NCBI RefSeq assembly: GCF_036013525.1
Contig: NZ_CP107853.1
Coordinates: 3,534,001 to 3,598,000 of the forward strand
DNA from: Nonomuraea sp. NBC_00507
GTDB lineage: Bacteria; Actinomycetota; Actinomycetes; Streptosporangiales; Streptosporangiaceae
Reading direction: 5' to 3'
Length of the DNA: 64,000 nucleotides
Shown: positions 43,465-52,018 of the stretch, piece after piece
Position numbering within the stretch: position 1 is the stretch's first letter
Layout of the letters: the number at the start of each line of letters is the position of its first letter
Program-made: the position numbers and the translations under genes
Notes under the pieces: model-generated
What the model was told of the DNA's origin: nothing
Seen by the model: the letters and a program-made list of their open reading frames with translations, nothing else
The model's database searches: none

Positions 43465-43544
43465 GGAGTAGCAACGACGCGCTCCGGCCGGTCATTCCCG
43501 ATCGGCCATTCAGGTCATTGTGGCGGCGCGTGCGTGCAAAGCCG

Positions 43545-44450
43545 TCACTCCGGCTGATCAACCTGCTCAAGACGGGCGGCGCGCTCGGCCAGCCGCGCCT
43601 CCCGCTGGCGGATCTTCTCCTCGCGCTCGTGCGCTTTCTCCGCCTCTTTCAAGAGCCGCTCGCGCTCCTTCAGCTCGCGCACCCGGGCCTTTTCGGCCTC
43701 TTTGAGTTCGCGCTGGCGGATCTTCTCCGCCTCCTTGGCCTCCTTCTCGCGGGCCTTCTCGAACTCGCGCAGTTCCTTCTCGCCCGCGCGGGGCTTGGCC
43801 GGCGAGGGGAAGAGCTCGCGGCTGACCGCGGTGATGGTGGGGTTGGCGTTGAGCCCGGTCAGGCCGTTCCAGGCCAGGTTGACGAGGTGGGCGGCGACCT
43901 CCTCGCGGCCCGGTTTGCGTACGTCCAGCCACCACTGGCCGGTCAGTGCCACCATGCCCACCAGCATCTGCGCGTACATCGGCGCGAGCTTGGGATCGTA
44001 GCCGCGGGCCGCGAACTCGTCGGCCAGGACGTCCTCGACCTGGCTGGCGATCTCGCTGATCAGGCTCGCGAACGTGCCGGTGCCCGACGCGGCGTGCGAG
44101 TCGCGCACCAGGATGCGGAAGCCCTCGCTGCTCTCCTCGATGTACTGCAGCAACGCCAGTGCGGCGCGCTCCAGCTTGATGAGGGAGTGAGAGGCCGACA
44201 GGGCCTCGGTGATCATGGTGAGGAGTTTTTGCATCTCGCGGTCGACCACGACCGCGTAGACGCCCTCCTTGCCACCGAAATGCTCGTATACCACGGGTTT
44301 CGACACCTGTGCGGTAGCGGCGATTTCCTCGATAGAGGTCCCGTCGAACCCCTTCTCCGCGAAGAGCGTGCGACTGATGCGGATCAGCTGCTCTCGTCGC
44401 TCGCTGCCGGACATACGCCTGCGAGATCGGGGTTCGGTCACGGTTTCCAT
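43545..44450 (-). CDS. TetR-family regulator with long charged C-terminal helix
   Basis: A 301-residue regulator. The HTH is at about 19-62 (QLIRISRTLFAEKGFDGTSIEEIAATAQVSKPVVYEHF), followed by a ligand domain to about residue 220. The remaining roughly 78 residues are an unbroken Glu/Lys/Arg/Ala-rich helix (EKELREFEKAREKEAKEAEK and onward), predicted coiled coil, which ordinary TetR proteins lack. I chose ATG 44450; TTG 44501 and ATG 44480 are possible. The adjacent desaturase and the tandem dyads upstream of it suggest lipid-responsive control of unsaturated fatty acid formation (inference). Confidence 0.85.
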   Translation of the reverse strand: METVTEPRSRRRMSGSERREQLIRISRTLFAEKGFDGTSIEEIAATAQVSKPVVYEHFGGKEGVYAVVVDREMQKLLTMITEALSASHSLIKLERAALALLQYIEESSEGFRILVRDSHAASGTGTFASLISEIASQVEDVLADEFAARGYDPKLAPMYAQMLVGMVALTGQWWLDVRKPGREEVAAHLVNLAWNGLTGLNANPTITAVSRELFPSPAKPRAGEKELREFEKAREKEAKEAEKIRQRELKEAEKARVRELKERERLLKEAEKAHEREEKIRQREARLAERAARLEQVDQPE

Positions 44451-44493
44451 AATGACGGCCACGGATCCATGGCCGTTCATCGGATTATCGTCG

Positions 44494-45432
44494 TCAGGCA
44501 ATGCGCTTCGCCGCCAGGCGCTCCGGCGTCGGCCAGCGGACGTCGTACACCCAGCCCAGCTTCTCGAAGATCCTGATCAGGCCGGCGCTCAGGTCGATCT
44601 GGCCCTTGAGCGCGCCGTGGCGGGCGCAGGTCGGGTCGGAGTGGTGCAGGTTGTGCCACGACTCGCCGAAGGACGGGATGGCCAGCCACCACACGTTGCG
44701 GGACTTGTCGCGCACCTGGAAGTCCTCTTCGCCGAAGACGTGGCAGATGGAGTTGATCGACCAGGTCACGTGGTGCAGCAGGCCGATGCGGACGAGCGTG
44801 CCCCAGAACAGCGCGGTCAGCGCGCCCTGCCAGGACCAGGTGATGAGCCCGCCCAGGACGCCGGGCAGCACCATCGAGGCAACGGCGAGCGGGCCGAACC
44901 ACTTGTGCAGCTTGACCACGTCCTGGTCCTTGCACAGGTCCGGCGCGTACTTCTCCCTGTTGGTGCGCTCGCTCTCGAACAGCCAGCCCATGTGGGCGTA
45001 GAGCAGACCCTTGGCCATGTTCTTGAAACCAGGGCCGAAGCGCCACGGCGAGTGCGGGTCGCCCTCCTTGTCGGAGAATTTGTGGTGCTTGCGGTGCGTG
45101 GCCACCCAGTCGAGCACGGACATCTCCAGCGACAGGCTGCCGGCGATGCCGAGGGCGATCTTCAGCGGTCGCTTGGCCTTGAACGAGCCGTGCGTGAAGT
45201 AGCGGTGCAGCCCCACGGTGACGCCGAGTCCCGAGACCATGTAGAAGACGAACGCGATCGCGATGTCCGTCCAGCCGAGACCCCATCCCCATGCGAGCGG
45301 CACGGCAGCGGCGATCGCGACCAAGGGCAGTCCGACGACCAGACCGAAGATGATCAGTTCTGCGCGGGATTTCGGCTCGGGTTCGAAGTCGGGCTTTGGG
45401 GTGGGTGCGGAGCGCTCGGCGATAACGGTCAT
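44494..45432 (-). CDS. Acyl-CoA (stearoyl-type) fatty acid desaturase
   Basis: A 312-residue membrane diiron desaturase that introduces a cis double bond into long-chain acyl chains. Three histidine boxes are present: HRYFTH (about 76-81), HRKHHK (about 113-118) and HNLHH (about 250-254), separated by two hydrophobic hairpins. ATG 45432 has GGAGG six bases upstream. An NAD(P)H/ferredoxin reductase partner is not nearby. It is followed by the TetR regulator (about 43 bp), and TACG-N4-CGTA dyads lie upstream; together these suggest feedback control of membrane fluidity. Confidence 0.93.
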   Translation of the reverse strand: MTVIAERSAPTPKPDFEPEPKSRAELIIFGLVVGLPLVAIAAAVPLAWGWGLGWTDIAIAFVFYMVSGLGVTVGLHRYFTHGSFKAKRPLKIALGIAGSLSLEMSVLDWVATHRKHHKFSDKEGDPHSPWRFGPGFKNMAKGLLYAHMGWLFESERTNREKYAPDLCKDQDVVKLHKWFGPLAVASMVLPGVLGGLITWSWQGALTALFWGTLVRIGLLHHVTWSINSICHVFGEEDFQVRDKSRNVWWLAIPSFGESWHNLHHSDPTCARHGALKGQIDLSAGLIRIFEKLGWVYDVRWPTPERLAAKRIA

Positions 45433-45473
45433 GGGCGACCTCCAACGACATGTATGAGGATGAATGTCCTGGC

Positions 45474-45500
45474 TACGCAACCGTAACCTACGCCATCGTA
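45474..45500 (-). promoter_or_regulatory. Two tandem TACG-N4-CGTA dyads upstream of the desaturase
   Basis: TACGCAACCGTA (45474-45485) and TACGCCATCGTA (45489-45500), centre to centre 15 bp. The first extends to GGCTACG/CGTAACC. On the minus strand the second includes TACGAT, a plausible -10. Two adjacent identical dyads are typical of TetR-family cooperative binding; the TetR gene in this operon is the obvious candidate. Confidence 0.6.
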
Positions 45501-45709
45501 AGTAAGGAAGACCTAAGCAAGCATGTGGGGAATGTGACGGGTTGCCCGCGCAAGGTGAGCGGGTTCGTGCCTTGCTGCTTTAGGGACGGTCTGTTAAGGG
45601 GCGTTACCGCCGTCACCTGCGGAGTTCCGGCACGGAGGTAATTACGGGCGCGCGCCGGGGTCCGGGCTCTGTATCGTAGGGGGGTGTCGGACGTCACGTG
45701 TCCGATCTA

Positions 45710-45781
45710 TCCCGGATCGTCTAATCGGCAGGACAAGTGGTTTTGGTCCACTTTGTAGGGGTTCGAGTCCTCTTCCGGGAG
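45710..45781 (+). tRNA. tRNA-Gln (anticodon UUG)
   Basis: A 72-nt cloverleaf. Acceptor arms TCCCGGA (45710-45716) and TCCGGGA (45774-45780) pair fully; D arm GTC...GAC; anticodon stem AGTGG/CCACT with loop TTTTGGT, anticodon TTG; T arm with GTTCGAGT. The discriminator is G45781. The full CCA is not encoded (CCT follows). It precedes glmU, as in other actinobacteria. TATCGT about 35 bp upstream may be a -10. Confidence 0.95.
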
Positions 45782-45907
45782 CCTTGAGGTCCTCCCCGAG
45801 AGAGAATGTTCCGGGTGCGGCCAGGTATCCTCACGGTGTCGGGAGGGTAGCGGTGCGGTAGCCGTACCAAATGCCCTGATCCGTCCAGTCACAGGGAGCC
45901 TCAGTCC

Positions 45908-47359
45908 GTGAGTGTGCCGCGCCCGGCAGCTGTCATCGTCCTCGCCGCGGGCGAGGGCACCCGGATGAAGAGCCGGACCCCGAAGGTCCTGCACGAGTTG
46001 TGCGGTCGCGCTCTGGTGGACCACATGCTCGCCGCCGCCCGCGACCTGGGGCCTGAGCGCCTCATCGTCGTCATCGGGCATGCGCTCGAGCAGGTCGGCG
46101 GCCACCTGGCCGCCACCAGCCCCGACGCGCGAGCCGTCGTCCAGCAGGAGCAGCGCGGCACCGGCCACGCGGTCCGCACCGTGCTCGAGGAGGTCGGCAC
46201 GATCTCCGGCACGGTGCTGGTCACCTACGGCGACGTGCCGCTCCTGCGCACCGAGACCCTCGCCGCGCTGCTCGAACGGCACGCCGCCGAGGGCAATGCG
46301 GTCACCGTGCTGACCGCCGAGGTGCCCGATCCGACCGGCTACGGGCGGATCATCCGCGACGGGAACGGCGCCGTCCTGGAGATCGTCGAGGAGAAGGACG
46401 CCACGCCGGAGCAGCGTGCCATCAAGGAGATGAACTCCGGCATCTACGCCTTCGACGGCGAACTGCTCGCCGACGGCGTCAAGCGCGTGTCCACCGACAA
46501 CGCTCAGGGCGAGGAATACCTCACCGACGTCCTGTCCATCCTGCGCGGCGACGGCCACCGGGTCGGCGCCTGCGTGGCCGGCGACCACGTCGAGGTCGAG
46601 GGCGTCAACGACCGCGTGCAGCTCGCCGCCGCCCGCAAGGTGCTCAACCAGCGCCTGCTGGAGGGCCACATGCGGGCCGGCGTCACGATCATCGACCCGG
46701 CCAGCACCTGGATCGACGTCGGCGTGCGGATCGCGTCCGACGCCGTCATCCATCCCGGCACGCAGCTGCACGGCGACACCGTCATCGAGACCGGCGCCGA
46801 GGTCGGCCCGGCCACCACGCTGACCGGCACCCGGGTGGGCGAGCGGGCCGTCGTGCGCAACGCCGTCTGCGACAGCGCCGAGATCGGCCCCGAGGCCAAC
46901 GTCGGCCCCTACGCCTACCTGCGGCCCGGCACCGTGCTCGGGCGCAAGTCCAAGGCCGGCACGTTCGTCGAGATGAAGAACGCGAAGGTCGGCGACCGCT
47001 CGAAGGTGCCGCACCTGACCTACGCGGGCGACGCCACGATCGGCGAGGACGCCAACATCGGCGCCGCCACCGTCTTCGTCAACTACGACGGGGTCAACAA
47101 ACACCACACCACCGTGGGCGACGGCGTATTCGTCGGCTGCGACACCATGCTCGTCGCCCCGGTGACCGTCAACGACGGCGCCTACACGGCGGCGGGCTCG
47201 GTGATCGTGGACGAGGTGCCCCCCGGCGCCATGGGAGTGGCGCGGGCACGGCAGCGCAACATCGAGAAATGGGTCTTGCGCAGGCGCGCGGGCACGAAGT
47301 CGGCCGCGGCCGCCGAGCGGGCGCTGGCGCGGCAAGAGCAGCAGGAGAAAGAACAGTGA
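45908..47359 (+). CDS. glmU: Bifunctional GlcNAc-1-phosphate uridyltransferase / glucosamine-1-phosphate acetyltransferase
   Basis: Makes UDP-GlcNAc for peptidoglycan and surface glycans. A 483-residue protein: the uridyltransferase domain has VLAAGEGTRMKSRTPKVLH (11-29), QRGTGHAV (about 82-89) and TYGDVPLL (about 105-112). The C-terminal left-handed beta helix of hexapeptide repeats (about 260-450, for example YAYLRPGTVLGRKSKAGTFVE) carries the acetyltransferase with KVPHLTYAGDA and FVNYDG. The last about 20 residues are charged and variable. The GTG 45908 start follows AGGGAG. The stop overlaps prs (GTGA), giving coupled translation. Confidence 0.96.
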   Translation: MSVPRPAAVIVLAAGEGTRMKSRTPKVLHELCGRALVDHMLAAARDLGPERLIVVIGHALEQVGGHLAATSPDARAVVQQEQRGTGHAVRTVLEEVGTISGTVLVTYGDVPLLRTETLAALLERHAAEGNAVTVLTAEVPDPTGYGRIIRDGNGAVLEIVEEKDATPEQRAIKEMNSGIYAFDGELLADGVKRVSTDNAQGEEYLTDVLSILRGDGHRVGACVAGDHVEVEGVNDRVQLAAARKVLNQRLLEGHMRAGVTIIDPASTWIDVGVRIASDAVIHPGTQLHGDTVIETGAEVGPATTLTGTRVGERAVVRNAVCDSAEIGPEANVGPYAYLRPGTVLGRKSKAGTFVEMKNAKVGDRSKVPHLTYAGDATIGEDANIGAATVFVNYDGVNKHHTTVGDGVFVGCDTMLVAPVTVNDGAYTAAGSVIVDEVPPGAMGVARARQRNIEKWVLRRRAGTKSAAAAERALARQEQQEKEQ

Positions 47360-48333
47360 CCAGCATCAAGCAGCCTGGAGAGAAGAACCTCATGCTCTTC
47401 TCCGGGCGGGCCCACCCGGAGCTGGCGGAGGAGGTCGCCCGGCATGTCGGCGTCTCACTCACTCCGACCAAGCTGGTCGATTTCGCCAATGGCGAGATCT
47501 ATGTCCGCTTCATGGAGTCCGTACGCGGCTGCGACGCCTTCGTGATCCAGAGCCACACCGGGCCCATCAACAAGTGGATCATGGAACAGCTCATCATGGT
47601 CGACGCGCTGAAGCGGGCCTCCGCCAAGCGCATCACCGTGGTCATGCCGTTCTTCGGCTACGCCCGCCAGGACAAGAAGGGCCGCGGACGCGAGCCCATC
47701 ACGGCCCGGCTGATGGCCGACATGTTCAAGACTGCGGGGGCCGACCGGCTCATGTCGATCGACCTGCACACCTCGCAGATCCAGGGCTTCTTCGACGGGC
47801 CGGTGGACCACCTGTTCGCCATGCCGGTCCTGGAGCGCTACCTCAGGAACAAGCTGGACCTGGAGCGCACCACCGTCGTCTCGCCCGACACCGGCCGCGT
47901 CCGCCTGTCGGAGCGTTGGGCCGACACGCTCGGCACGCCGATGGCGTTCATCCACAAGCGCCGCGACCTCGACGTGGCCAACCAGGTGAAGGTCAACGAG
48001 GTGGTCGGAGACGTACGCGGGCGCACCTGCGTGGTGATCGACGACATGATCGACACCGCGGGGACGATCTGCAAGGCCGCCGACGCCCTCTACGAGCAGG
48101 GCGCCACCAATGTGATCACCGCCGCCACCCACGCGGTCTTCTCCGACCCGGCCGTGGACCGGCTGAAGAACTCCAGGATCTCCGAGGTCATCGTCACCAA
48201 CACGCTGCCGTTGGCGCAGGCCAGCAGGTTCGACAAGCTGACGGTCCTGTCCATCGCGCCGCTCATCGCCCGGGCCATCACCGAGATCTTCAACGACGGC
48301 TCGGTGACGAGCTTGTTCGAGGGTGACACCTGA
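47356..48333 (+). CDS. prs: Ribose-phosphate pyrophosphokinase (PRPP synthetase)
   Basis: Forms PRPP from ribose 5-phosphate and ATP for nucleotide, histidine and arabinan-donor synthesis. A 325-residue class I enzyme: MLFSGRAHPELAEEVA (13-28), ANGEIYVRF (about 44-52), FGYARQDKKGRGREPITARL (about 96-115), DLHTSQIQGFFDGPVDHL (about 136-153) and the PRPP loop VVIDDMIDTAGTI (about 225-237). GTG 47356 overlaps the glmU stop and has AGGAG upstream. The glmU-prs order is conserved in Gram-positive bacteria. The promoter for rplY appears to lie around its end. Confidence 0.96.
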   Translation: MTSIKQPGEKNLMLFSGRAHPELAEEVARHVGVSLTPTKLVDFANGEIYVRFMESVRGCDAFVIQSHTGPINKWIMEQLIMVDALKRASAKRITVVMPFFGYARQDKKGRGREPITARLMADMFKTAGADRLMSIDLHTSQIQGFFDGPVDHLFAMPVLERYLRNKLDLERTTVVSPDTGRVRLSERWADTLGTPMAFIHKRRDLDVANQVKVNEVVGDVRGRTCVVIDDMIDTAGTICKAADALYEQGATNVITAATHAVFSDPAVDRLKNSRISEVIVTNTLPLAQASRFDKLTVLSIAPLIARAITEIFNDGSVTSLFEGDT

Positions 48334-48339
48334 CGCCTA

Positions 48340-48396
48340 TAGAATGAGCAGGTTGCGCTCGTAACGCCTTCCGCTAGGGCGGGTGAGGGAGAGCGC
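48340..48396 (+). promoter_or_regulatory. rplY promoter -10 and structured 5' leader
   Basis: TAGAAT (48340-48345) is a good -10, giving a start near 48352. The leader can fold as GCGCTC (48355-48360) with GAGCGC (48391-48396), enclosing CGCC (48365-48368) with GGCG (48378-48381). About 36 bases then lead to the AGGAGAT ribosome-binding site. Ribosomal-protein leaders often bind their own product, but no named family is recognised. Confidence 0.45.
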
Positions 48397-48432
48397 ACCA
48401 CACCGATCCCCGATGCATCCCTAGGAGATGGC

Positions 48433-49050
48433 ATGTCTGAAGTACGTATCGCCGCCGAGTCCCGCACCGTGTTCGGCAAGGGCGCCGCTCGCAAGATCCG
48501 CCGCGCCAACAAGGTGCCTGCCGTTCTCTACGGGCACGGCATCGACCCCAAGCACCTGAGCCTGCCCGGCCACGAGGTGCTGCTCGCGCTCCGCACGCCC
48601 AACGTGCTGATCCGCCTCGAGGGTGACGGCGTGGACGAGCTGGCCCTGCCCAAGGGCGTGCAGCGCGACCCGATCAAGGGCTTCGTCGAGCACGTCGACC
48701 TGCTCCTGGTCAAGCGCGGCGAGAAGGTCACCGTCGAGATCCCGGTCACCACCGTCGGCGACGTGCACTCCGACGGCCTGCTCGACCAGCAGCTCGTCCA
48801 GGTCGCCGTGGAGGCCGAGGCCACCCACATCCCGACCGGCGTCGAGGTCAACGTCGAGGGCCTGACAGTCGGCACCGCCATCACCGCCGCCCAGCTCCAG
48901 CTCCCGCAGGGCGCCACGCTGGTCGCCGGCCCCGAGACCGTCATCCTCCAGGTCATCGCCAAGCCGGTCGAGGCTGCGGAGGAGGCCGCCGAGGGCGAGG
49001 TCGCCGTGGCCGCCGCCGAGGGCGAGACCGCCGAGGCCTCGGCCGAATAA
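48433..49050 (+). CDS. rplY: 50S ribosomal protein L25/general stress protein Ctc
   Basis: Binds 5S rRNA in the large subunit. A 205-residue protein of the long CTC type: the N-terminal L25 domain (1-95) has RIAAESRTVFGKGAARKIRRANKVPAVLYGHG. The C-terminal TL5 beta domain (96-185) has VTVEIPVTTVGD, VQVAVEAEATHIP and AAQLQLPQGATLV. An acidic, alanine-rich tail of about 20 residues (EEAAEGEVAVAAAEGETAEA) follows. ATG 48433 has AGGAGAT. It appears to have its own promoter and ends in a strong terminator before pth. Confidence 0.95.
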   Translation: MSEVRIAAESRTVFGKGAARKIRRANKVPAVLYGHGIDPKHLSLPGHEVLLALRTPNVLIRLEGDGVDELALPKGVQRDPIKGFVEHVDLLLVKRGEKVTVEIPVTTVGDVHSDGLLDQQLVQVAVEAEATHIPTGVEVNVEGLTVGTAITAAQLQLPQGATLVAGPETVILQVIAKPVEAAEEAAEGEVAVAAAEGETAEASAE

Positions 49051-49057
49051 GCACCGT

Positions 49058-49092
49058 AAAACGGGGCGGCCGGCACACGGCCGCCCCGTTTT
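49058..49092 (+). terminator. Intrinsic terminator after rplY
   Basis: A perfect 15-bp stem: AAAACGGGGCGGCCG (49058-49072), loop GCACA, CGGCCGCCCCGTTTT (49078-49092). The T4 tract is part of the stem end, so it is strong and probably bidirectional. pth lies 18 bp beyond and must use read-through or a promoter in this short gap. Confidence 0.9.
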
Positions 49093-49110
49093 CGCGATTA
49101 AGGGAAGCGC

Positions 49111-49695
49111 ATGGACCGCTGGCTGATCGCCGGACTGGGCAACCCGGGGCCCGAATACGCCGACAACCGGCACAACGCCGGATTCATGGTGCTCGACGAG
49201 CTGGCCGCCAGGGCGGGCGGGCGGTTCAAGGCGCACAAGAGCCGGGCCGAGGTGTGCGAGACCCGTGCCGCCATCCTGGCCAAGCCGCTGACGTACATGA
49301 ACCTGTCCGGCGGGCCGGTCAAGGCGCTCGCCGACTTCTACAAGATCGGCCCGGACCGGCTGATCGTCGTGCACGACGAGCTTGACGTGCCCTACGGGGC
49401 GTTGCGCGCCAAGCTCGGCGGCGGCGACAACGGCCACAACGGTCTCAAGTCGATCACCAAGGTCCTGGGCACCCGCGACTACCTGCGGGTCCGGTTCGGC
49501 ATCGGGCGCCCGCCCGGCCGCATGGACGCCGCCACCTTCGTGCTGAGGGACTTCGCCACCGCCGAACGCAAGGACCTGCCTTTTCTCGTCGACCGGGCGG
49601 CCGACGTCGTGGAATCGCTGATGGCCCGCGGCCTCGAAGCCACGCAGAACGAGTACCACCGGGCTGATCTGCACATTTCCGGCCCTCCTCGCTGA
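49111..49695 (+). CDS. pth: Peptidyl-tRNA hydrolase
   Basis: Releases peptides from prematurely dropped peptidyl-tRNA. A 194-residue monomer: [27 protein letters not shown] (4-30, with catalytic His21), [15 protein letters not shown] (about 58-72), [11 protein letters not shown] (about 92-102, Asp) and [13 protein letters not shown] (about 108-120, Asn/His). ATG 49111 follows AAGGGAAG. It is the usual neighbour of rplY in actinobacteria. Its last gene-free 100 bp lead into the exopolysaccharide locus. Confidence 0.96.
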   Translation: MDRWLIAGLGNPGPEYADNRHNAGFMVLDELAARAGGRFKAHKSRAEVCETRAAILAKPLTYMNLSGGPVKALADFYKIGPDRLIVVHDELDVPYGALRAKLGGGDNGHNGLKSITKVLGTRDYLRVRFGIGRPPGRMDAATFVLRDFATAERKDLPFLVDRAADVVESLMARGLEATQNEYHRADLHISGPPR

Positions 49696-49804
49696 TCACC
49701 GCATAGGTCCTTTCGCCGGTGCTCCGCTTGTCGTGTCGCTACGATCGGTGACTGTCCGCTCATGAATGGTCACAGTGGAGGCGTGCGTGCGCGGTGGGGG
49801 ACTC

Positions 49805-51235
49805 ATGACCGTCGGCCATGTGGTCTCATGGCGAGTCGGCCCCCGCGCGCCTGCCTGGATCCGCTCCTATCGCCTGTGCGCCGTCGCGGCCGACCTGTGC
49901 GGCGCCGGCATCGGGTCCGCCGTGGCCTTCTTCGTGCGCTTCGGCGGGCTCACCCCATACGCGCTTCCCTACCTACTGGTCAGCCTGGCGCTGCCGGTGG
50001 TGTGGACGTGCGCGGTGGCGCTCAACCGGGCCTATGAGCCGCGCTTGATCGGCGTCGGCTCCGAGGAGTTCCGCAGGATCCTGCAGTGCGGCGTGGCGCT
50101 CACCGCCGGCACCGCCATCGGGTCCTATCTGACCAAGACCGACGTCGCCCGCGGCTACGTCGTGCTCGCGCTGCCCCTGGTCACGCTGCTCACGCTGGTC
50201 TTCAGGCACGCGTTGCGCAGCGCGCTGCACCGGCGCAGGGCGGTCGGCGCCTGCATGCGCAAGGTCGTCGCGGCGGGCCACGCGGCCTCGATCGCCGAGC
50301 TGGTCGAGTTGTTCCGCAAGGAGCGTTACCACGGCATGGAGGTCGTGGCGGCTTGCGTGCCTGCGGCCGCGCCCGGGGAGTGGGTGGCCGGAGTGCCGGT
50401 GGTCGGCGACCTCAGCGACGTGCCGCTCGCGGTGGCACAGCTCGACGCCGACACCGTGGCCGTGCTGGCCTGCCCTGAGATGGACGGGCAGGCGCTGCGG
50501 CGACTGGCCTGGCGGCTGGAACGCACGCACACCGAGCTCGTGGTCGCTCCCGCGCTGATGGACGTGGCCGGGCCGCGCACCACGATCAGGCCCGCCGCCG
50601 GGCTGCCGCTCCTCCATGTGGAGCATCCCGAGCTGGCCGGGGCCAGGCAGCTGATCAAAAACGTCTTCGACCGGCTGGTCGCCGTCGCGCTGCTGGTGCT
50701 GCTCGCGCCGGTGCTGGCCGGGCTGGCGGCGGCCGTACGCGTGACGAGCCCCGGACCCGCGTTGTTCAGGCAGACCCGGGTGGGCAGGGACGGGAAACCG
50801 TTCACGATCCTGAAGTTCCGCACCATGCGGCGCGGCTCGGAGCAGCGGAAGATCACCTTGGTCAGCGACCGTGACGGGGTGCTGTTCAAGATCCGGAACG
50901 ATCCACGCGTCACGCCGCTCGGCATGCGGATGCGCCGCCACTCGCTCGACGAGCTGCCCCAGCTCATCAACGTCGTGCTCGGCCACATGTCTCTGGTGGG
51001 GCCCAGGCCGCCGTTGCCGGAGGAGGTCGCGCGCTACGGTGACGACGTGCGCAGACGGCTCCTCGTACGTCCTGGGCTGACCGGACTGTGGCAGGTCAGT
51101 GGTAGATCTGACCTATCTTGGGAGGAATCCGTACGTCTCGACCTGCGTTACGTGGAGAACTGGTCCCTCACGCTGGACTTGCAGATCCTGTGGAAGACTT
51201 GGTCGGCTGTCGCCCGCGGGCAAGGAGCATATTGA
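49805..51235 (+). CDS. Polyprenyl-phosphate sugar-1-phosphate transferase (WbaP/WcaJ-type initiating enzyme)
   Basis: A 476-residue membrane protein that starts exopolysaccharide assembly by placing a sugar-1-phosphate on undecaprenyl phosphate. It has four N-terminal helices (about 20-135), a Rossmann-like middle domain (about 145-260), and the conserved C-terminal transferase from FDRLVAVALLVLLAPVLAGL (about 288-307). That includes SPGPALFRQTRVGRDGKPFTILKFRTM, RRHSLDELPQLINVV, SLVGPRPPLPEE and RPGLTGLWQVSGR. ATG 49805 has GGTGGGGG; ATG 49766 is an alternative. TACGAT (49740-49745) could be its -10. The stop overlaps cysQ by one base (TGATG). Confidence 0.9.
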   Translation: MTVGHVVSWRVGPRAPAWIRSYRLCAVAADLCGAGIGSAVAFFVRFGGLTPYALPYLLVSLALPVVWTCAVALNRAYEPRLIGVGSEEFRRILQCGVALTAGTAIGSYLTKTDVARGYVVLALPLVTLLTLVFRHALRSALHRRRAVGACMRKVVAAGHAASIAELVELFRKERYHGMEVVAACVPAAAPGEWVAGVPVVGDLSDVPLAVAQLDADTVAVLACPEMDGQALRRLAWRLERTHTELVVAPALMDVAGPRTTIRPAAGLPLLHVEHPELAGARQLIKNVFDRLVAVALLVLLAPVLAGLAAAVRVTSPGPALFRQTRVGRDGKPFTILKFRTMRRGSEQRKITLVSDRDGVLFKIRNDPRVTPLGMRMRRHSLDELPQLINVVLGHMSLVGPRPPLPEEVARYGDDVRRRLLVRPGLTGLWQVSGRSDLSWEESVRLDLRYVENWSLTLDLQILWKTWSAVARGQGAY

Positions 51236-51999
51236 TGACGATTCGCGACGACCACGCGCTCGCCGCTGACTTGGCGAGCGAGGCGGGCGAGCGGCTGCTG
51301 CGGATAAGGGAGCGCCTGGGGTTCGGCGACGCGCCCGCGCTCAAGGCGGAAGGCGATCGGTCCTCCCACGTCTTTCTGATGGAGTCCCTGGCCCGGCTGC
51401 GGCCCTCCGACAGCGTGTTGTCGGAGGAGGCCACCCGCGAGGAGCGGCTCGACCCGCGCAGGCTCGCGGCGGACCGGGTGTGGATCGTGGATCCCCTCGA
51501 CGGCACGCGCGAGTTTTCTGAGGAGGGCCGGGCTGACTGGGCCGTGCACGTGGCGTTGTGGGAGCGCGGGCAGCTGACCGCGGGCGCCGTGGCGCTGCCC
51601 GCCCAGGGCCGCACGCTGAGCACCGCCGAGCCGCCCAAGCCGCCCGCCTACGACGGAGGCCGCTTCCGCATCGCGGTCAGCCGCACCAGGCCGCCCGAGT
51701 TCGTCCAGAAATTGGCCTACCTTGCGGGCGCCGACCTCGTGCCGATCGGCTCGGCGGGGGCGAAGATCTCCGCGGTGCTCACCGGCGAGGTCGAGGCATA
51801 CGTGCACGCCGGCGGCCAGTATGAGTGGGATTCCGCCGCGCCCGTCGCCGTCGCGCTGGCCGCCGGGGCCCACGCGAGCCGAATCGACGGCTCGCGGCTC
51901 ACCTATAACCAAGCCGACCCGTCACTACCAGATATTCTGGTTTCCCTACCGGAGCTGGCGACATCTCTGCTCGCCGGCATTCGGGACCTGCACCGCTGA
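51235..51999 (+). CDS. cysQ: 3'(2'),5'-bisphosphate nucleotidase, inositol-monophosphatase family
   Basis: Removes the 3'-phosphate of PAP, the inhibitory by-product of sulfotransferases and PAPS reduction. A 254-residue metal-dependent phosphatase: LSEEATREERLD (61-72 region, metal Glu), RVWIVDPLDGTREFSE (about 80-95, the DPxDGT motif) and the C-terminal YEWDSAAPVAVALAAG (about 199-214, the last metal Asp). ATG 51235 sits at the glycosyltransferase stop (TGATG). It stands directly before cysD/cysN and near three sulfotransferase genes, so PAP clearing for glycan sulfation fits well. Confidence 0.87.
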   Translation: MTIRDDHALAADLASEAGERLLRIRERLGFGDAPALKAEGDRSSHVFLMESLARLRPSDSVLSEEATREERLDPRRLAADRVWIVDPLDGTREFSEEGRADWAVHVALWERGQLTAGAVALPAQGRTLSTAEPPKPPAYDGGRFRIAVSRTRPPEFVQKLAYLAGADLVPIGSAGAKISAVLTGEVEAYVHAGGQYEWDSAAPVAVALAAGAHASRIDGSRLTYNQADPSLPDILVSLPELATSLLAGIRDLHR

Positions 52000-52018
52000 A
52001 ACGCCGGAGGAAGCACCC

